DNA of 64,000 nt from Serratia proteamaculans (GTDB lineage Bacteria > Pseudomonadota > Gammaproteobacteria > Enterobacterales > Enterobacteriaceae), in assembly GCF_008830365.1 (NCBI RefSeq), contig NZ_WBKI01000001.1, positions 1,736,001 through 1,800,000 on the forward strand. Reading direction: 5' to 3'. The notes under the pieces were generated by a model that made no database searches, was not told the origin of the DNA, and worked only from the letters and a program-made list of their open reading frames with translations. Below are positions 8,549-16,732 of the stretch, piece after piece. Position 1 is the first letter of the stretch. Each line of letters begins with the position of its first letter. The translations under genes were made by a program, and so were the position numbers.

Positions 8549-9346
8549 ATGTATAGGAACTTTATTTTTTGCTGTGCTTTTTTATTGTCTCAACAAGCCA
8601 TAGCTGGCGCATATATGCTTCCTGTATCTTTTGCTAACTGGACTGTTGTTCAATCTTTGGTTACATGGGATGAAAGTTATTCTGATCTCAATCCTTGCTA
8701 TGGATGGACGTCTTGTTTTATTGGTCCGGATGTAAAATATAGCACTAGGTCTCCTGGGTTATATGGTTCATGTGTAGATTCTAACAATTGTCTTCGAATT
8801 GAGAAATATAGAACAGCAAAAGAAGTAGAGGCTGCATGGAAGCTTTCCTTTGGTGTTCCATGGACCTCAAAACCTTACGTAGTGAATGGCCTTGATGCCA
8901 GCTGCGTTGGCGTTTTTTATATAAAGACACCATCAATGTCTGGAGGTGCTGCTTTATGGCCTAATTCTGTTTGCGGTAAATTACCACCACAAAACCAATC
9001 TTGTGATGTGTCTATCCCAACGGTAATAGATTTTGGCATACTTCCGCAAAATGAAATTTTCGGGGTGGAGAGGACCATTTATGGAACAGTTGGATGCATC
9101 AAATCAGGAACGGTGAAAATATACGCTCAATCTACGCTTGGTGAGGGTAGAATTTATCTAAATAACAACAGAAACTTTTATTCAACGCTATTTTTGGATG
9201 GAAACTCCGCATGGACAGGTGTGGATTACCATCTGACTGGTGGAACAAGAAGAAATATCAACCTGAAAGCAACATTGACAGCAAATGCAACCGTCAGCCC
9301 AGGCGTTTTTTCAGGCAATGCTATTATTTACATTGCGTATCTATAA
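8549..9346 (+). CDS. Orphan chaperone-usher fimbrial tip adhesin-like protein
   Basis: A 265-residue secreted protein. A signal peptide ends near AIA (residue 19). Residues about 20-145 form a Cys-containing N-terminal domain unlike anything I recognise. Residues about 150-265 look like a fimbrial pilin domain: SCDVSIPTVIDFGILP at its start, a paired Cys in GTVGCIKSG, and a final strand SGNAIIYIAYL with a penultimate Tyr, as recognised by periplasmic chaperones. This two-domain plan is that of FimH- or MrpH-like tip adhesins. There is no major pilin, chaperone or usher gene nearby. The gene is visibly AT-rich compared with its neighbours and has a strong AAGGAG site, so recent transfer is likely. 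Confidence 0.7.
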   Translation: MYRNFIFCCAFLLSQQAIAGAYMLPVSFANWTVVQSLVTWDESYSDLNPCYGWTSCFIGPDVKYSTRSPGLYGSCVDSNNCLRIEKYRTAKEVEAAWKLSFGVPWTSKPYVVNGLDASCVGVFYIKTPSMSGGAALWPNSVCGKLPPQNQSCDVSIPTVIDFGILPQNEIFGVERTIYGTVGCIKSGTVKIYAQSTLGEGRIYLNNNRNFYSTLFLDGNSAWTGVDYHLTGGTRRNINLKATLTANATVSPGVFSGNAIIYIAYL

Positions 9347-9384
9347 TACTTTCCTATGGGACTGTAGTGGTCAACTAATATTGG

Positions 9385-9490
9385 CCACCACATTACACTG
9401 TTTGGACGTTACTCTGACGTGGGCCGGATTGCGGCATATTCGCAAACATCGCCTAAGTCGGAAACGGCCAAGGCCGGGTAAGTTAAAAGG
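9385..9490 (+). pseudogene. Decayed duplicate of the tctA 3' end
   Basis: The stretch from about 9434 to 9490 aligns with the end of tctA. TTGCGGCATATTCGCAAAC here matches TTGCGCGTAATACGCAAGC in tctA, and CGGAAACGGCCAAGGCCG matches CGGAAACGGCGAAGGCCG. Both copies continue into TAAGTT(T)AAA(A)GG. In the tctA frame this reads LRHIRKHRLSRKRPRPG against LRVIRKRRRLAETAKAE. Weaker similarity runs back to about 9385. The adhesin gene therefore lies between the intact tctA end and this remnant. The extent of the remnant is approximate. Confidence 0.6.
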
Positions 9491-9510
9491 GTGGGAACAC
9501 TCAACTCACC

Positions 9511-9630
9511 AAACGACCGACAGAGTGAGTTATTAAGGAGAGCCTGCCGAAAGGGCCGTAGCAGCTTTAGCTCCCAGAGTGCCCCTCGGTGCGCCAGGCC
9601 CAGGTATCTCGGGCTTTAATCAAACTTGAA
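9511..9630. repeat. Structured dispersed repeat, copy 1 (diverged)
   Basis: The core at about 9529-9613 matches copies 2 and 3 below: a left part GTTATTAAGGAGAGC, a central TGCCGAAAGGG, a right part GCCCCTCGGTGCGC and GGTATCTCGGGCT. This copy is the most diverged of the three. It lies between the plus-strand tctA remnant and the convergent acetyltransferase gene. It is followed by the hairpin GGGGTAATAACCCC (9632-9645), which resembles GGGGTTATAACCC after tctA (8038-8050), so a flanking duplication as in copies 2 and 3 is possible but not clear. Confidence 0.7.
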
Positions 9631-9656
9631 CGGGGTAATAACCCCGCCCTTTCCCG

Positions 9657-10286
9657 TTAACGCTTAATGTCGTTTATCGCCCGTTCCAGGGCGGCAATAT
9701 CATTGTCGGCCAGCCAAGGTTGCACGCGGGCAAACTCCTCGGTCGACAAATCATAAATACGCAAAGCCAATAACCGGGCGATGGTCCGCGGGCTAAACCG
9801 CAACTTGATTGGCCGCGCCGGATTGCCGCCCACGATAGCGTAAGGTTCGACATCCGCAGTCACTATGCTGCCTGCAGCCACCACCGCCCCTTCGCCAATA
9901 GTGACGCCCGGCATCAGCATCGCCCGCATGCCTATCCAGCAGCCGTCGCCCAACCGGGTATCGCCCTTGGGCTGATAAGCGGTCTGGATGCTCTCCATAA
10001 ACGGGTACAGGCTCAGCCAATCGATACGGTGCGTATGATTGCCGCCCATTAGGATCACCGCCTCGGCGGCTATGCAGACATAATCGCCGATCAGCAATTT
10101 GTCTATCGGCCCCAACGGGGGCCACTGCCGGCTGACCGCGTCGCCGTGTAAATAACGCACCACCGAGCGTTCGAAACCGCTATCCCAGCAGTCGCTGTAA
10201 TAGCTGTGGGTTCCCTTGACGATAATATTGGGATTGGTCACCGTTTGGTGCAGCAGTTCTGTTTTTGACCAGTGTTTTTCTGTCAT
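9657..10286 (-). CDS. CatB-like hexapeptide-repeat acetyltransferase
   Basis: A 209-residue left-handed beta-helix enzyme of the xenobiotic acetyltransferase family. Motifs in order are NPNIIVKGTHSYYS (about 17-30), DKLLIGDYVCIAAEAVILMGG with the following NHTHRIDW holding the catalytic His candidate, the hexapeptide run GDGCWIGMRAMLMPGVTIG, and DVEPYAIVGGNPARPIKLRF. This pattern is shared by type-B chloramphenicol and streptogramin acetyltransferases; the actual acceptor is not known and chromosomal members are often not resistance genes. ATG 10286 has AAGAG eight bases upstream. An in-frame GTG at 10352 lies in the loop of a leader hairpin and is not favoured. Confidence 0.85.
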   Translation of the reverse strand: MTEKHWSKTELLHQTVTNPNIIVKGTHSYYSDCWDSGFERSVVRYLHGDAVSRQWPPLGPIDKLLIGDYVCIAAEAVILMGGNHTHRIDWLSLYPFMESIQTAYQPKGDTRLGDGCWIGMRAMLMPGVTIGEGAVVAAGSIVTADVEPYAIVGGNPARPIKLRFSPRTIARLLALRIYDLSTEEFARVQPWLADNDIAALERAINDIKR

Positions 10287-10333
10287 GGTAGTTACTCTTT
10301 TATTCAGTACAAGAGCCACAGCCGAAGGTTTGT

Positions 10334-10363
10334 GGCAGTGTTTTTTGGTCACAAAACACTGCC
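10334..10363 (-). promoter_or_regulatory. Perfect 11-bp leader hairpin upstream of the acetyltransferase gene
   Basis: GGCAGTGTTTT (10334-10344) and AAAACACTGCC (10353-10363) form a perfect 11-bp inverted repeat with an eight-base loop, 48 bases before the start codon. No T-run follows on either strand, so it is not a simple terminator. It could act as a leader structure or operator. Confidence 0.4.
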
Positions 10364-10442
10364 GGGTTAAGCGATGAGTGCCCGCTTTAATCTTGGGTTA
10401 TTGGTCATTATTGCCTCCAAATTGCGGCATAAGGGTAACAAA

Positions 10443-11438
10443 TCACGCCTCAGCCGTCTTGCTCTTCAGCATCAATACCCCACCCATCACCAGCACGCTG
10501 CCCAGCAACTGTAACTGATTCATGTTTTCCCCCAGCAGGAAATAGGCAATGACCGCCGTAAACACCAGCTCCAGCGACAAAATCAGGTTGGCCACCGCCA
10601 GCGGTAAGGTTTTCAGACTGATGTTATACAAACCAAACCCCAACAGCGTCGGCCCGGCAGCCAGGGTTAGCAACAACAGCCAGCCACGCCACTCAATACC
10701 CTGAACGCCGTGGGACAGGAACCATAAAGAACCGGTCATGCCGTGGAACGCCGCCAGCGGGTAGAACGTTAACGCGGCGTTGAACAGCCACTGGTAGATG
10801 GCCGAAAAGCCGAACACATATAAAATGGTATTCCACACCGGATAATGCCGTTCCGTCGCTACCCGCCCGCCCAGCGTGTAGAGGGTATAACCGATACCGG
10901 ACAACATACCGACCAGCAGCCCCAGCAGGTTAAAATGGCTGTTGCCCATGCTGTCACCGTTGCTGACCAGGAAACAGCCGCCCAGGCTGACCACAATCAC
11001 CACCAACTGGCGCAGGTTCAAGCGCTCGCTGTAGATCATCCAACCGAGAAAGACGGTAAAGCCCACCGAACAGTAAGTCAGAATGGTCGCCACCGACGCG
11101 CCGTTCAGCGCCACCGACAACGTCCACAGGCTGTTGAATACCGCCAGCAGCAGGCCATAGCAGGCATAAAAGGGGATCTGCGAACGCCGTAAACACGCCC
11201 ACTCGGGCTTAAACAGCAACAACGCCGGTAATAAAACCAGCGCCACCAATGCTGCTCGCCAAAAGGCCAGCACAAAGGTCGGCAGGTGATAATACTCTGT
11301 CAGCACGCGGATAATAATGGCGGTAAAAGCCAGCAACATGGCGCTGATAATGGCAATCACATAACCCTGACTGCTGCCCTGTAAAATACCCGCGCCGGGG
11401 AAAACCGGCCTGGCTGAAACACCTGATGGTAATGACAT
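10443..11438 (-). CDS. EamA-type DMT-superfamily exporter, MocR-associated
   Basis: A 331-residue inner-membrane protein with ten predicted helices after a short polar N-terminus (about 28 residues). Two EamA repeats are visible (IIRVLTEYYHLPTFVLAFWRA and, in the second half, GLYNISLKTLPLAVANLILS). GAGGG precedes the ATG at 11436-11438. It is divergent from a MocR regulator, a common arrangement in which the PLP-binding regulator controls the exporter. The CatB-like gene lies 156 bases downstream on the same strand and could be co-transcribed. The substrate is unknown. Confidence 0.88.
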   Translation of the reverse strand: MSLPSGVSARPVFPGAGILQGSSQGYVIAIISAMLLAFTAIIIRVLTEYYHLPTFVLAFWRAALVALVLLPALLLFKPEWACLRRSQIPFYACYGLLLAVFNSLWTLSVALNGASVATILTYCSVGFTVFLGWMIYSERLNLRQLVVIVVSLGGCFLVSNGDSMGNSHFNLLGLLVGMLSGIGYTLYTLGGRVATERHYPVWNTILYVFGFSAIYQWLFNAALTFYPLAAFHGMTGSLWFLSHGVQGIEWRGWLLLLTLAAGPTLLGFGLYNISLKTLPLAVANLILSLELVFTAVIAYFLLGENMNQLQLLGSVLVMGGVLMLKSKTAEA

Positions 11439-11528
11439 GACACCCTCAAAAAACGGCGGTAATGGACTCAGGCTGAGATTCTAACGCCGCGCGACTTTGC
11501 CGCCAGAGCCACTTTCCCCTAATGTTAT

Positions 11529-11559
11529 ACAGGCCACTTTTATCCGCTTGAAGGCCTGT
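11529..11559. promoter_or_regulatory. Inverted repeat in the EamA/MocR divergent promoter region
   Basis: ACAGGCC (11529-11535) and GGCCTGT (11553-11559) are a perfect 7-bp inverted repeat with a 17-bp spacer, within the 170-bp region between the exporter and its MocR regulator. Flanking TTATA and GGTATA look like promoter elements. It is a candidate operator for the regulator; this is inference from position and symmetry. Confidence 0.4.
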
Positions 11560-11608
11560 TGCTATGGGGTATAGTAAAAATCATCACCGTTAACCGAGCC
11601 AATTTCGC

Positions 11609-13066
11609 ATGCATATTCCATTAGACCGCCAGCAGGACGTCCCGCTGTATCTGCAAATTGAAGAAGCGCTGCGGCGGGCGATCCTGAGCGGCGTATTTGT
11701 CGATGGCGATAAGTTGCCTTCAACCCGTACCCTGGCAAGCGAACTGGCCGTCAGCCGGTTAACGGTAGATAACGCCTATGCCGAACTGGCGGCCAAAGGC
11801 TTCTTGCGCCAACGGCGCGGCAGTGGTGCCTATGTCCAGCACCCGCTGCCGCAACCCACTCAACCGCGCCCCAGCACCGACACAGCTTTCCCGAAGGAAC
11901 GTTTCACCACCCTGACCTCACGGCTGGATGGCTACCCCGATATCCCTCTGCCGGACAACATCATCAACTTTGCCGCCGGTGTCGGTAGCCCGAAGGTTTT
12001 CCCTCAGGAAGAATTCCGCAAGATATTGCTGTCGGTACTCAGCCGCCATGCGGAAGAGGCTTTCAGCTATGGCGAATACTGTGGCTACTACCCGCTGCGC
12101 GATACGCTGGGGCGGATCCTCACCGCGCAGGGCATTCCGACCCATGCGGAACAATTATTGATCACCAACGGTTCGCAGCACGCCATCAGCCTGATTGTGC
12201 AAAGCCTGCTGGAACCGGGCGATACGGTAATCGTCGAACAGCCGACCTACGCCGAAGCGCTGGGGCTGCTGCGCCTGCACCACATCAATATCGTCACTGT
12301 CCCCAGCGATCGGCACGGCATGCTGGTTGAACAACTGCCAGCCCTGCTGGAAAAACATCGCCCGAAGCTGATTTACACCATTCCCAATTTCCATAATCCC
12401 ACCGGACGCTGCATGAGCGAAACCCGCCGTCGACGCCTGTTGGCACTGGCCCAGCGCGCTGGCGTGGTGATCCTGGAGGACGATTTTGTCGGCGATCTGC
12501 GCTACACCGGCAAGCAGTTACCGTCTCTGCGGGCGCTGGCGCAGCCGGGTGCGGTGATTTACGTCAGCACTTTTTCCAAAATGCTGTTACCCAGTATGCG
12601 CATTGGCTATTTGGTGGCGGACAGCGAACATTATCAGCGCATCGCCCGGCTGAAACACGTCGACAGTTTTACCAGTTCCAACCTGATCCAGCGGGCGCTG
12701 GACGCCTTCGTCACCATCGGTCGCTACGACAAACAGTTGCGGCGCGCCGGGCGGATCTATCGCCAACACCGGGACGTGATGGTGGCGGCTTTGCAGCAAC
12801 AACTGCCGCCAGGCTGCCAGTTTGAAACACCGGAGGGCGGGCTGTTTATCTGGCTGACACTGCCTGCGACCGTTAACACCGAAGCCCTGATGCCGGTGGC
12901 CTGGCGACAGGGTGTGACTTTTGCGCGCGGAGAATGTTTTTATGCCGAGGAACAGCGTGGCACACACGGCCTGCGATTGAATTTCGCCGCCAATACGCCA
13001 CTACTGATTGAGGAAGGTATCGCCCGGCTGTGCCGGGCGATTAGTCAGGTGATGGTGTCAGAATAA
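11609..13066 (+). CDS. MocR-family (GntR plus aminotransferase-like) transcriptional regulator
   Basis: A 485-residue fusion. Residues about 1-78 are a GntR winged helix (LYLQIEEALRRAILSG, KLPSTRTLASELAVSRLTVDNAY, GFLRQRRGSGAYV). Residues about 110-480 are a fold-type-I aminotransferase-like domain: ITNGSQHAISLIVQSLL, NFHNPTGR, EDDFVGDLRY, and the PLP-lysine region YVSTFSKMLLPSMRIGYLV. Such proteins bind PLP but usually do not catalyse transamination. The gene is divergent from an EamA exporter, its probable target. It converges on scsD with an eight-base gap. No clear Shine-Dalgarno precedes the ATG. Confidence 0.92.
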   Translation: MHIPLDRQQDVPLYLQIEEALRRAILSGVFVDGDKLPSTRTLASELAVSRLTVDNAYAELAAKGFLRQRRGSGAYVQHPLPQPTQPRPSTDTAFPKERFTTLTSRLDGYPDIPLPDNIINFAAGVGSPKVFPQEEFRKILLSVLSRHAEEAFSYGEYCGYYPLRDTLGRILTAQGIPTHAEQLLITNGSQHAISLIVQSLLEPGDTVIVEQPTYAEALGLLRLHHINIVTVPSDRHGMLVEQLPALLEKHRPKLIYTIPNFHNPTGRCMSETRRRRLLALAQRAGVVILEDDFVGDLRYTGKQLPSLRALAQPGAVIYVSTFSKMLLPSMRIGYLVADSEHYQRIARLKHVDSFTSSNLIQRALDAFVTIGRYDKQLRRAGRIYRQHRDVMVAALQQQLPPGCQFETPEGGLFIWLTLPATVNTEALMPVAWRQGVTFARGECFYAEEQRGTHGLRLNFAANTPLLIEEGIARLCRAISQVMVSE

Positions 13067-13074
13067 GCCGCTGA

Positions 13075-13575
13075 TTACAGCCCGGCCCACCACAGCCGCA
13101 GCTTCATGCCCCAGTAGCTGGTCCACCCAGTAGTGCTCTGCACCACCTGGCCTTTGGAGATAAACACCAGCGTCGGGGTGACGCCGATTTGCCACTGCGC
13201 CGACAGCTTGCCACGCGGATCATTCACCACCGGCAAGGTCACCCGTTTGCCCGCCAGCCACTGCGCTACCTGACTGTCGTCGCCGGAGCGCAGCGCTACG
13301 GTCAGTACATTGCCCCCTTCGCCGACCAGTCTGGCGACATAGGGGGTGGTGAAGCGGCAAACACCGCACCAACTGGCCCAGAAATAGACCAGCAACGGCT
13401 TATCCTGACTGAGCTGCGCCAGTGACACCTGTTCACCGTTCAGCGTCGTCAGAACCTGCGAGTCGAAGGCTGCCGGTGCCTGCGGTGCGCGCAGCCAGTC
13501 CATCCCGAACGCCGCCACCAGGACGATCAGCAGCAGGATCAGCAGTTCGCGCGTCCAACGTCGCAGCCTAGCCAT
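13075..13575 (-). CDS. scsD: Membrane-anchored thioredoxin-like protein of the copper-sensitivity-suppressor operon
   Basis: A 166-residue TlpA/ResA-like protein. An N-terminal anchor (about 9-27, ELLILLLIVLVAAFG) is followed by a thioredoxin fold in the periplasm with the active site WASWCGVCRFTTPYV (Cys-Gly-Val-Cys) and the cis-Pro region IGVTPTLVFISKG. It is last in the scsABCD order and overlaps scsC by eight bases. In Salmonella and Proteus the Scs proteins act in periplasmic disulfide chemistry under copper stress; the role here follows from operon identity. Confidence 0.9.
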   Translation of the reverse strand: MARLRRWTRELLILLLIVLVAAFGMDWLRAPQAPAAFDSQVLTTLNGEQVSLAQLSQDKPLLVYFWASWCGVCRFTTPYVARLVGEGGNVLTVALRSGDDSQVAQWLAGKRVTLPVVNDPRGKLSAQWQIGVTPTLVFISKGQVVQSTTGWTSYWGMKLRLWWAGL

Positions 13576-14284
13576 TTTTGACCTTCGCCAATTGTTGTTT
13601 CACCATCGCTTCCAGCTCCTCGTAAGACACGGCCCCCGGCAGCATCTGGTCACCAATCAGCGTCGCCGGCGTCCCCTGCACGCCCAGTTGCTCCGCCAGT
13701 TCCATGTTAGTGCGCAGCGTGGTCATGCTTACCTCGCTGGGTGCTACGGCTTTCACACCGGTTTTCTGCTGTGCGGCGGCAATGCTGGCGGTGTCGTGGA
13801 AACCTTTCTTCGCCATCAGCCGCTGGTGCAACGCCCAGAACTGATCAGGATGCTGCTGCCAGGTGGTCAAGGCTACGCGCGCCGAACTGACCGAGCTTTC
13901 CCCTTTGAACGGCAACAGCTTCACCACCAACGCCACATCCGGGTTCTCTTTAACGATTTTTTCCAGCATCGGGTCAAAACGCTTGCAGTACGGGCAGTTG
14001 TAATCGGTAAAGGTTACCAGCGTCAGTTTGGCATTGGCTGCCCCCAAACGCGGACTGGCCGGGTCTTCATACAAAGTTTTGGCGTTTTGCTTTATCGCCT
14101 GGCTGATTTGCTGGCCGGCGGTTTGCTGCTGCCAGGCATCAACCGCCTGCGCCAGAATATCCGGGTTGGACACCAGGGTTTCGCGGATCAGCTCTTTAAT
14201 GCGGACTTCCTGTTCTGGAGTAAATGGGGCAGCGGCCCAGACCGGGGTGGCGATCAGCATCAGTAAAATCATTAATTTTTTCAT
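13568..14284 (-). CDS. scsC: Periplasmic DsbA/DsbG-like thiol-disulfide oxidoreductase
   Basis: A 238-residue secreted protein. The signal peptide MKKLMILLMLIATPVWAA is followed by an N-terminal helical stalk (about 20-75, EQEVRIKELIRETLVSNPDILA) typical of ScsC proteins that oligomerise. The thioredoxin/DsbA domain has the active site FTDYNCPYCKRFDP (Cys-Pro-Tyr-Cys) and the cis-Pro loop LGVQGTPATLIG. It overlaps scsB by four bases and scsD by eight. ScsB is the expected membrane electron donor that keeps this protein reduced. Confidence 0.93.
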   Translation of the reverse strand: MKKLMILLMLIATPVWAAAPFTPEQEVRIKELIRETLVSNPDILAQAVDAWQQQTAGQQISQAIKQNAKTLYEDPASPRLGAANAKLTLVTFTDYNCPYCKRFDPMLEKIVKENPDVALVVKLLPFKGESSVSSARVALTTWQQHPDQFWALHQRLMAKKGFHDTASIAAAQQKTGVKAVAPSEVSMTTLRTNMELAEQLGVQGTPATLIGDQMLPGAVSYEELEAMVKQQLAKVKNG

Positions 14285-16317
14285 TGTGAATTTCCTTTGG
14301 CGGCGGACAGGGTTTGCAATACGGCATCGCGGGACAATAGCGGGGACAACACCACGCCATCTCGGCTGCCGGGGCCATAAATTTGATTAAAAGGCACGGC
14401 GACGCTGCCGCGTTGTTGCAGGAAGGCGCTAATTTCGGCCGATGGACGGCTCCAGTCCCCCCGCAGGGCAACAACGTCCTCAGCGCTCAGCGCCTTTTGC
14501 ACGTCATCGCGCAGCAGTACGTTGAATTTGTTGGCTTTACAGGTCACGCACCAGTCGGCAGTGACGTCGACAAACACCCGTTTGTTCTGGGCCAGCGCCT
14601 GAGTAATAGCCTCTTCGCTCAGCGGTTGCCAGGCCACATTGTCGTGCAGCGGCTGACGCCACAGCCCGGCGGTCAGCGAACCGGCCAATAGCACCATCCC
14701 GACCAGTACCAGGGTCCCGGCAGCCAGCTTGGCCGCCAGACGAATGCCATGTTGCCAGCCGACCGCCAGCAACAGGGCCAGCAGAGCTATAACCCCCACC
14801 ACCAGCGTCTCTATCCCACCGATGTGGTTGGCCATCAGGCTTAGCAGCCACAGCGAAGAAGCCAGCATCAGCAGGCCCATCACCAGGCGCAGACTGTTCA
14901 TCCAGCGCCCAGGACGAGGTAGACGCAGCGCCAACGCCGGCCAGGCGGCAATCAGCAGCCAGGGCAGGCTCATGCCGATGCCCAGCGCGACAAACATGCC
15001 CCACAACACCGGCAAGGGTGCTGCCAGAGCAAAGGCCACTGCGGTACCCAGGAAAGGCGCGGAACATGGCGTCGCCAGTAAGGTAGCGAAAGCGCCCTGC
15101 CAGAAATGGCCACTCAGGCCATGGCCGTTATGGGTCGCCAGTTTGGTGTTCAGCGAAGAGGAAAGCTGCAGATGGAACAGGCCGAACAGGTTGGCACTGA
15201 ATAACAGCGTTACCAACACCATAAAGCCGATAAACCACGGATTTTGGAACTGGATACCCCAGCCAAGCGCCTGATTGCTCAGCCGCAGCAGCGTCATCAG
15301 CAAGGCCAGCACCATAAACGACGCTACAATGCCGAACGACGAGGCTAGAAATTGCAGCCGAATGCTGTGTCGGTCGCGCTGTTCGACCTGCAAAATCGAA
15401 CCCAGCTTGATGCCCAATACCGGCAGCACGCAGGGCATCAGGTTGAGGATCAGCCCACCGAGCAGCGCCATCAGGACCGCCTGCCACAGTGAGAAGCTTG
15501 CCGCAACGTGAGAGGCCAGTGGCCCTTCAATAGGTAACGTCACCTGCTGCGCCACGCCGCCGTCACCGATCACCAACGTCAGGGTTTTGCCACGCAGATC
15601 CGGTGCGCTATCACCCCAGCCATCACTCACCGGCACCCGCGCGAACATCCGGGTTCCGTCGCTGCTGACCTTCGGCTTGCCGAGATCGGCATCCTCCAGC
15701 GTATCGAAGAACAGCTCAGGCTGCTGCCAACCGGCGGTTCGCTCGGCGCTGATCTGCAGCTCCCCGTTCTGATAGCCGGCTTTAATGCTCTCCACCAGCC
15801 CATCAGCAATGGGTACCTGCCCCATCGCCTGGGCAAAGTCATGAGTAAACTGCGCGTCTGACGGCGCGCCAAGATCCAGACTGAACGGATAGTCGGTCAA
15901 GATGCAGACGTTGCTGCAGGTAGACAGCGTCAGGGTGCCCGCCAACTGACGCGGCACCGCACCTTTCATTACCATCGGCAACTCAACCCGGTCGTGATAA
16001 CCCTGGGTAGAAATACCGGCAACGTCAAAACGCTGCGGCGTCGGCCAGTACCAGGTCGCCGGCGGTGGATTGCCCTGCCAGGTGATGGCCGGTGCAATGC
16101 CGCCTTCCCCCGGTGAACGCCAATAGGTTTTCCAGCCTTTTTGCAGTTCTATGCCCAGCAGCAAACGGGTTTCCCCATTGTGCGAAGTGTCGGCACGCAG
16201 CCGCACCTTGGCGTGATCGTTAGTCGGACTTTGTAGCCAGCCGCTGTCCGCTGCCTGCAAAACAGGTAACCACAGCAGTAACAGGCAGGCTAATGCCGAC
16301 CTGATGATATTCAACAT
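14281..16317 (-). CDS. scsB: DsbD-like membrane thiol reductase
   Basis: A 678-residue protein with three parts: a signal peptide and periplasmic beta-rich region (about 20-270); a membrane domain of about eight helices (about 275-560) containing NLMPCVLPVLGIK and ATPCSAPFLGTA, each with a redox Cys; and a C-terminal thioredoxin domain with DVTADWCVTCKANKFNVL (Cys-Val-Thr-Cys). This is the DsbD/ScsB plan, moving electrons from cytoplasmic thioredoxin to periplasmic partners such as ScsC. ATG 16317 has GGAG eight bases upstream and is preferred to 16341. Confidence 0.94.
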   Translation of the reverse strand: MLNIIRSALACLLLLWLPVLQAADSGWLQSPTNDHAKVRLRADTSHNGETRLLLGIELQKGWKTYWRSPGEGGIAPAITWQGNPPPATWYWPTPQRFDVAGISTQGYHDRVELPMVMKGAVPRQLAGTLTLSTCSNVCILTDYPFSLDLGAPSDAQFTHDFAQAMGQVPIADGLVESIKAGYQNGELQISAERTAGWQQPELFFDTLEDADLGKPKVSSDGTRMFARVPVSDGWGDSAPDLRGKTLTLVIGDGGVAQQVTLPIEGPLASHVAASFSLWQAVLMALLGGLILNLMPCVLPVLGIKLGSILQVEQRDRHSIRLQFLASSFGIVASFMVLALLMTLLRLSNQALGWGIQFQNPWFIGFMVLVTLLFSANLFGLFHLQLSSSLNTKLATHNGHGLSGHFWQGAFATLLATPCSAPFLGTAVAFALAAPLPVLWGMFVALGIGMSLPWLLIAAWPALALRLPRPGRWMNSLRLVMGLLMLASSLWLLSLMANHIGGIETLVVGVIALLALLLAVGWQHGIRLAAKLAAGTLVLVGMVLLAGSLTAGLWRQPLHDNVAWQPLSEEAITQALAQNKRVFVDVTADWCVTCKANKFNVLLRDDVQKALSAEDVVALRGDWSRPSAEISAFLQQRGSVAVPFNQIYGPGSRDGVVLSPLLSRDAVLQTLSAAKGNSQ

Positions 16318-16366
16318 GTTTTTTCTCCATAAATAAGCCAATCACCAAAACAGACGGGTGATTAAC

Positions 16367-16732
16367 TCATTCACGGAACACGCATAATCGCAGATGTACC
16401 CTGAGGGTGGTGGGGGAAATAACTCTGGGAGGGGGAATCCGCAGACGTGCGGCCACGGTGGGTGCCAATAGCACCAGTAACAGACCCAGGCCGAACAGCA
16501 GGGTTTCGAACATCACCGGCGGCGAGGCCAACAACGATTTGGCACTCAGTTCGCATGGCGTGGGTTGCAGTTCGGCGGTGTCATCGGCGGGGGATTGTGC
16601 GGCGCTGGCGGCAGGCAGACCCGTCACTTGCTGCAACGCATGCAGGCTCGCCATGCGCTGAGTCATGCAGGTCAATACCACCAGGCAAGCCAGGCATAAA
16701 AACCATTTTGCAATCCGCTGCTGTTTAACCAT
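16367..16732 (-). CDS. scsA: ScsA-like small membrane protein (DUF2946 type)
   Basis: A 121-residue protein with an N-terminal hydrophobic segment (about 11-25, FLCLACLVVLTCM), a second helix near 80-95 (TLLFGLGLLLVLLAPTVA) and the typical C-terminal ending RVHLRLCVFRE. It is first in scsABCD, 49 bases before scsB, with GAGGA before its ATG. The length and tail match the ScsA/DUF2946 group linked to copper tolerance. Its biochemical role is unknown. The protein at 31074-31496 heads the other copper operon here and ends in a similar way (CRFRE). Confidence 0.78.
   Translation of the reverse strand: MVKQQRIAKWFLCLACLVVLTCMTQRMASLHALQQVTGLPAASAAQSPADDTAELQPTPCELSAKSLLASPPVMFETLLFGLGLLLVLLAPTVAARLRIPPPRVISPTTLRVHLRLCVFRE

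Noticed and set aside
9285-9536. Plus-strand open frame overlapping the adhesin 3' end
   Set aside because: It overlaps the adhesin gene in another frame. Its only meaningful part is the decayed tctA tail, which is listed as a pseudogene remnant.
10287-10352. N-terminal extension of the CatB-like protein from GTG 10352
   Set aside because: The GTG lies in the loop of a strong hairpin; ATG 10286 has a proper ribosome site and yields the usual family length.
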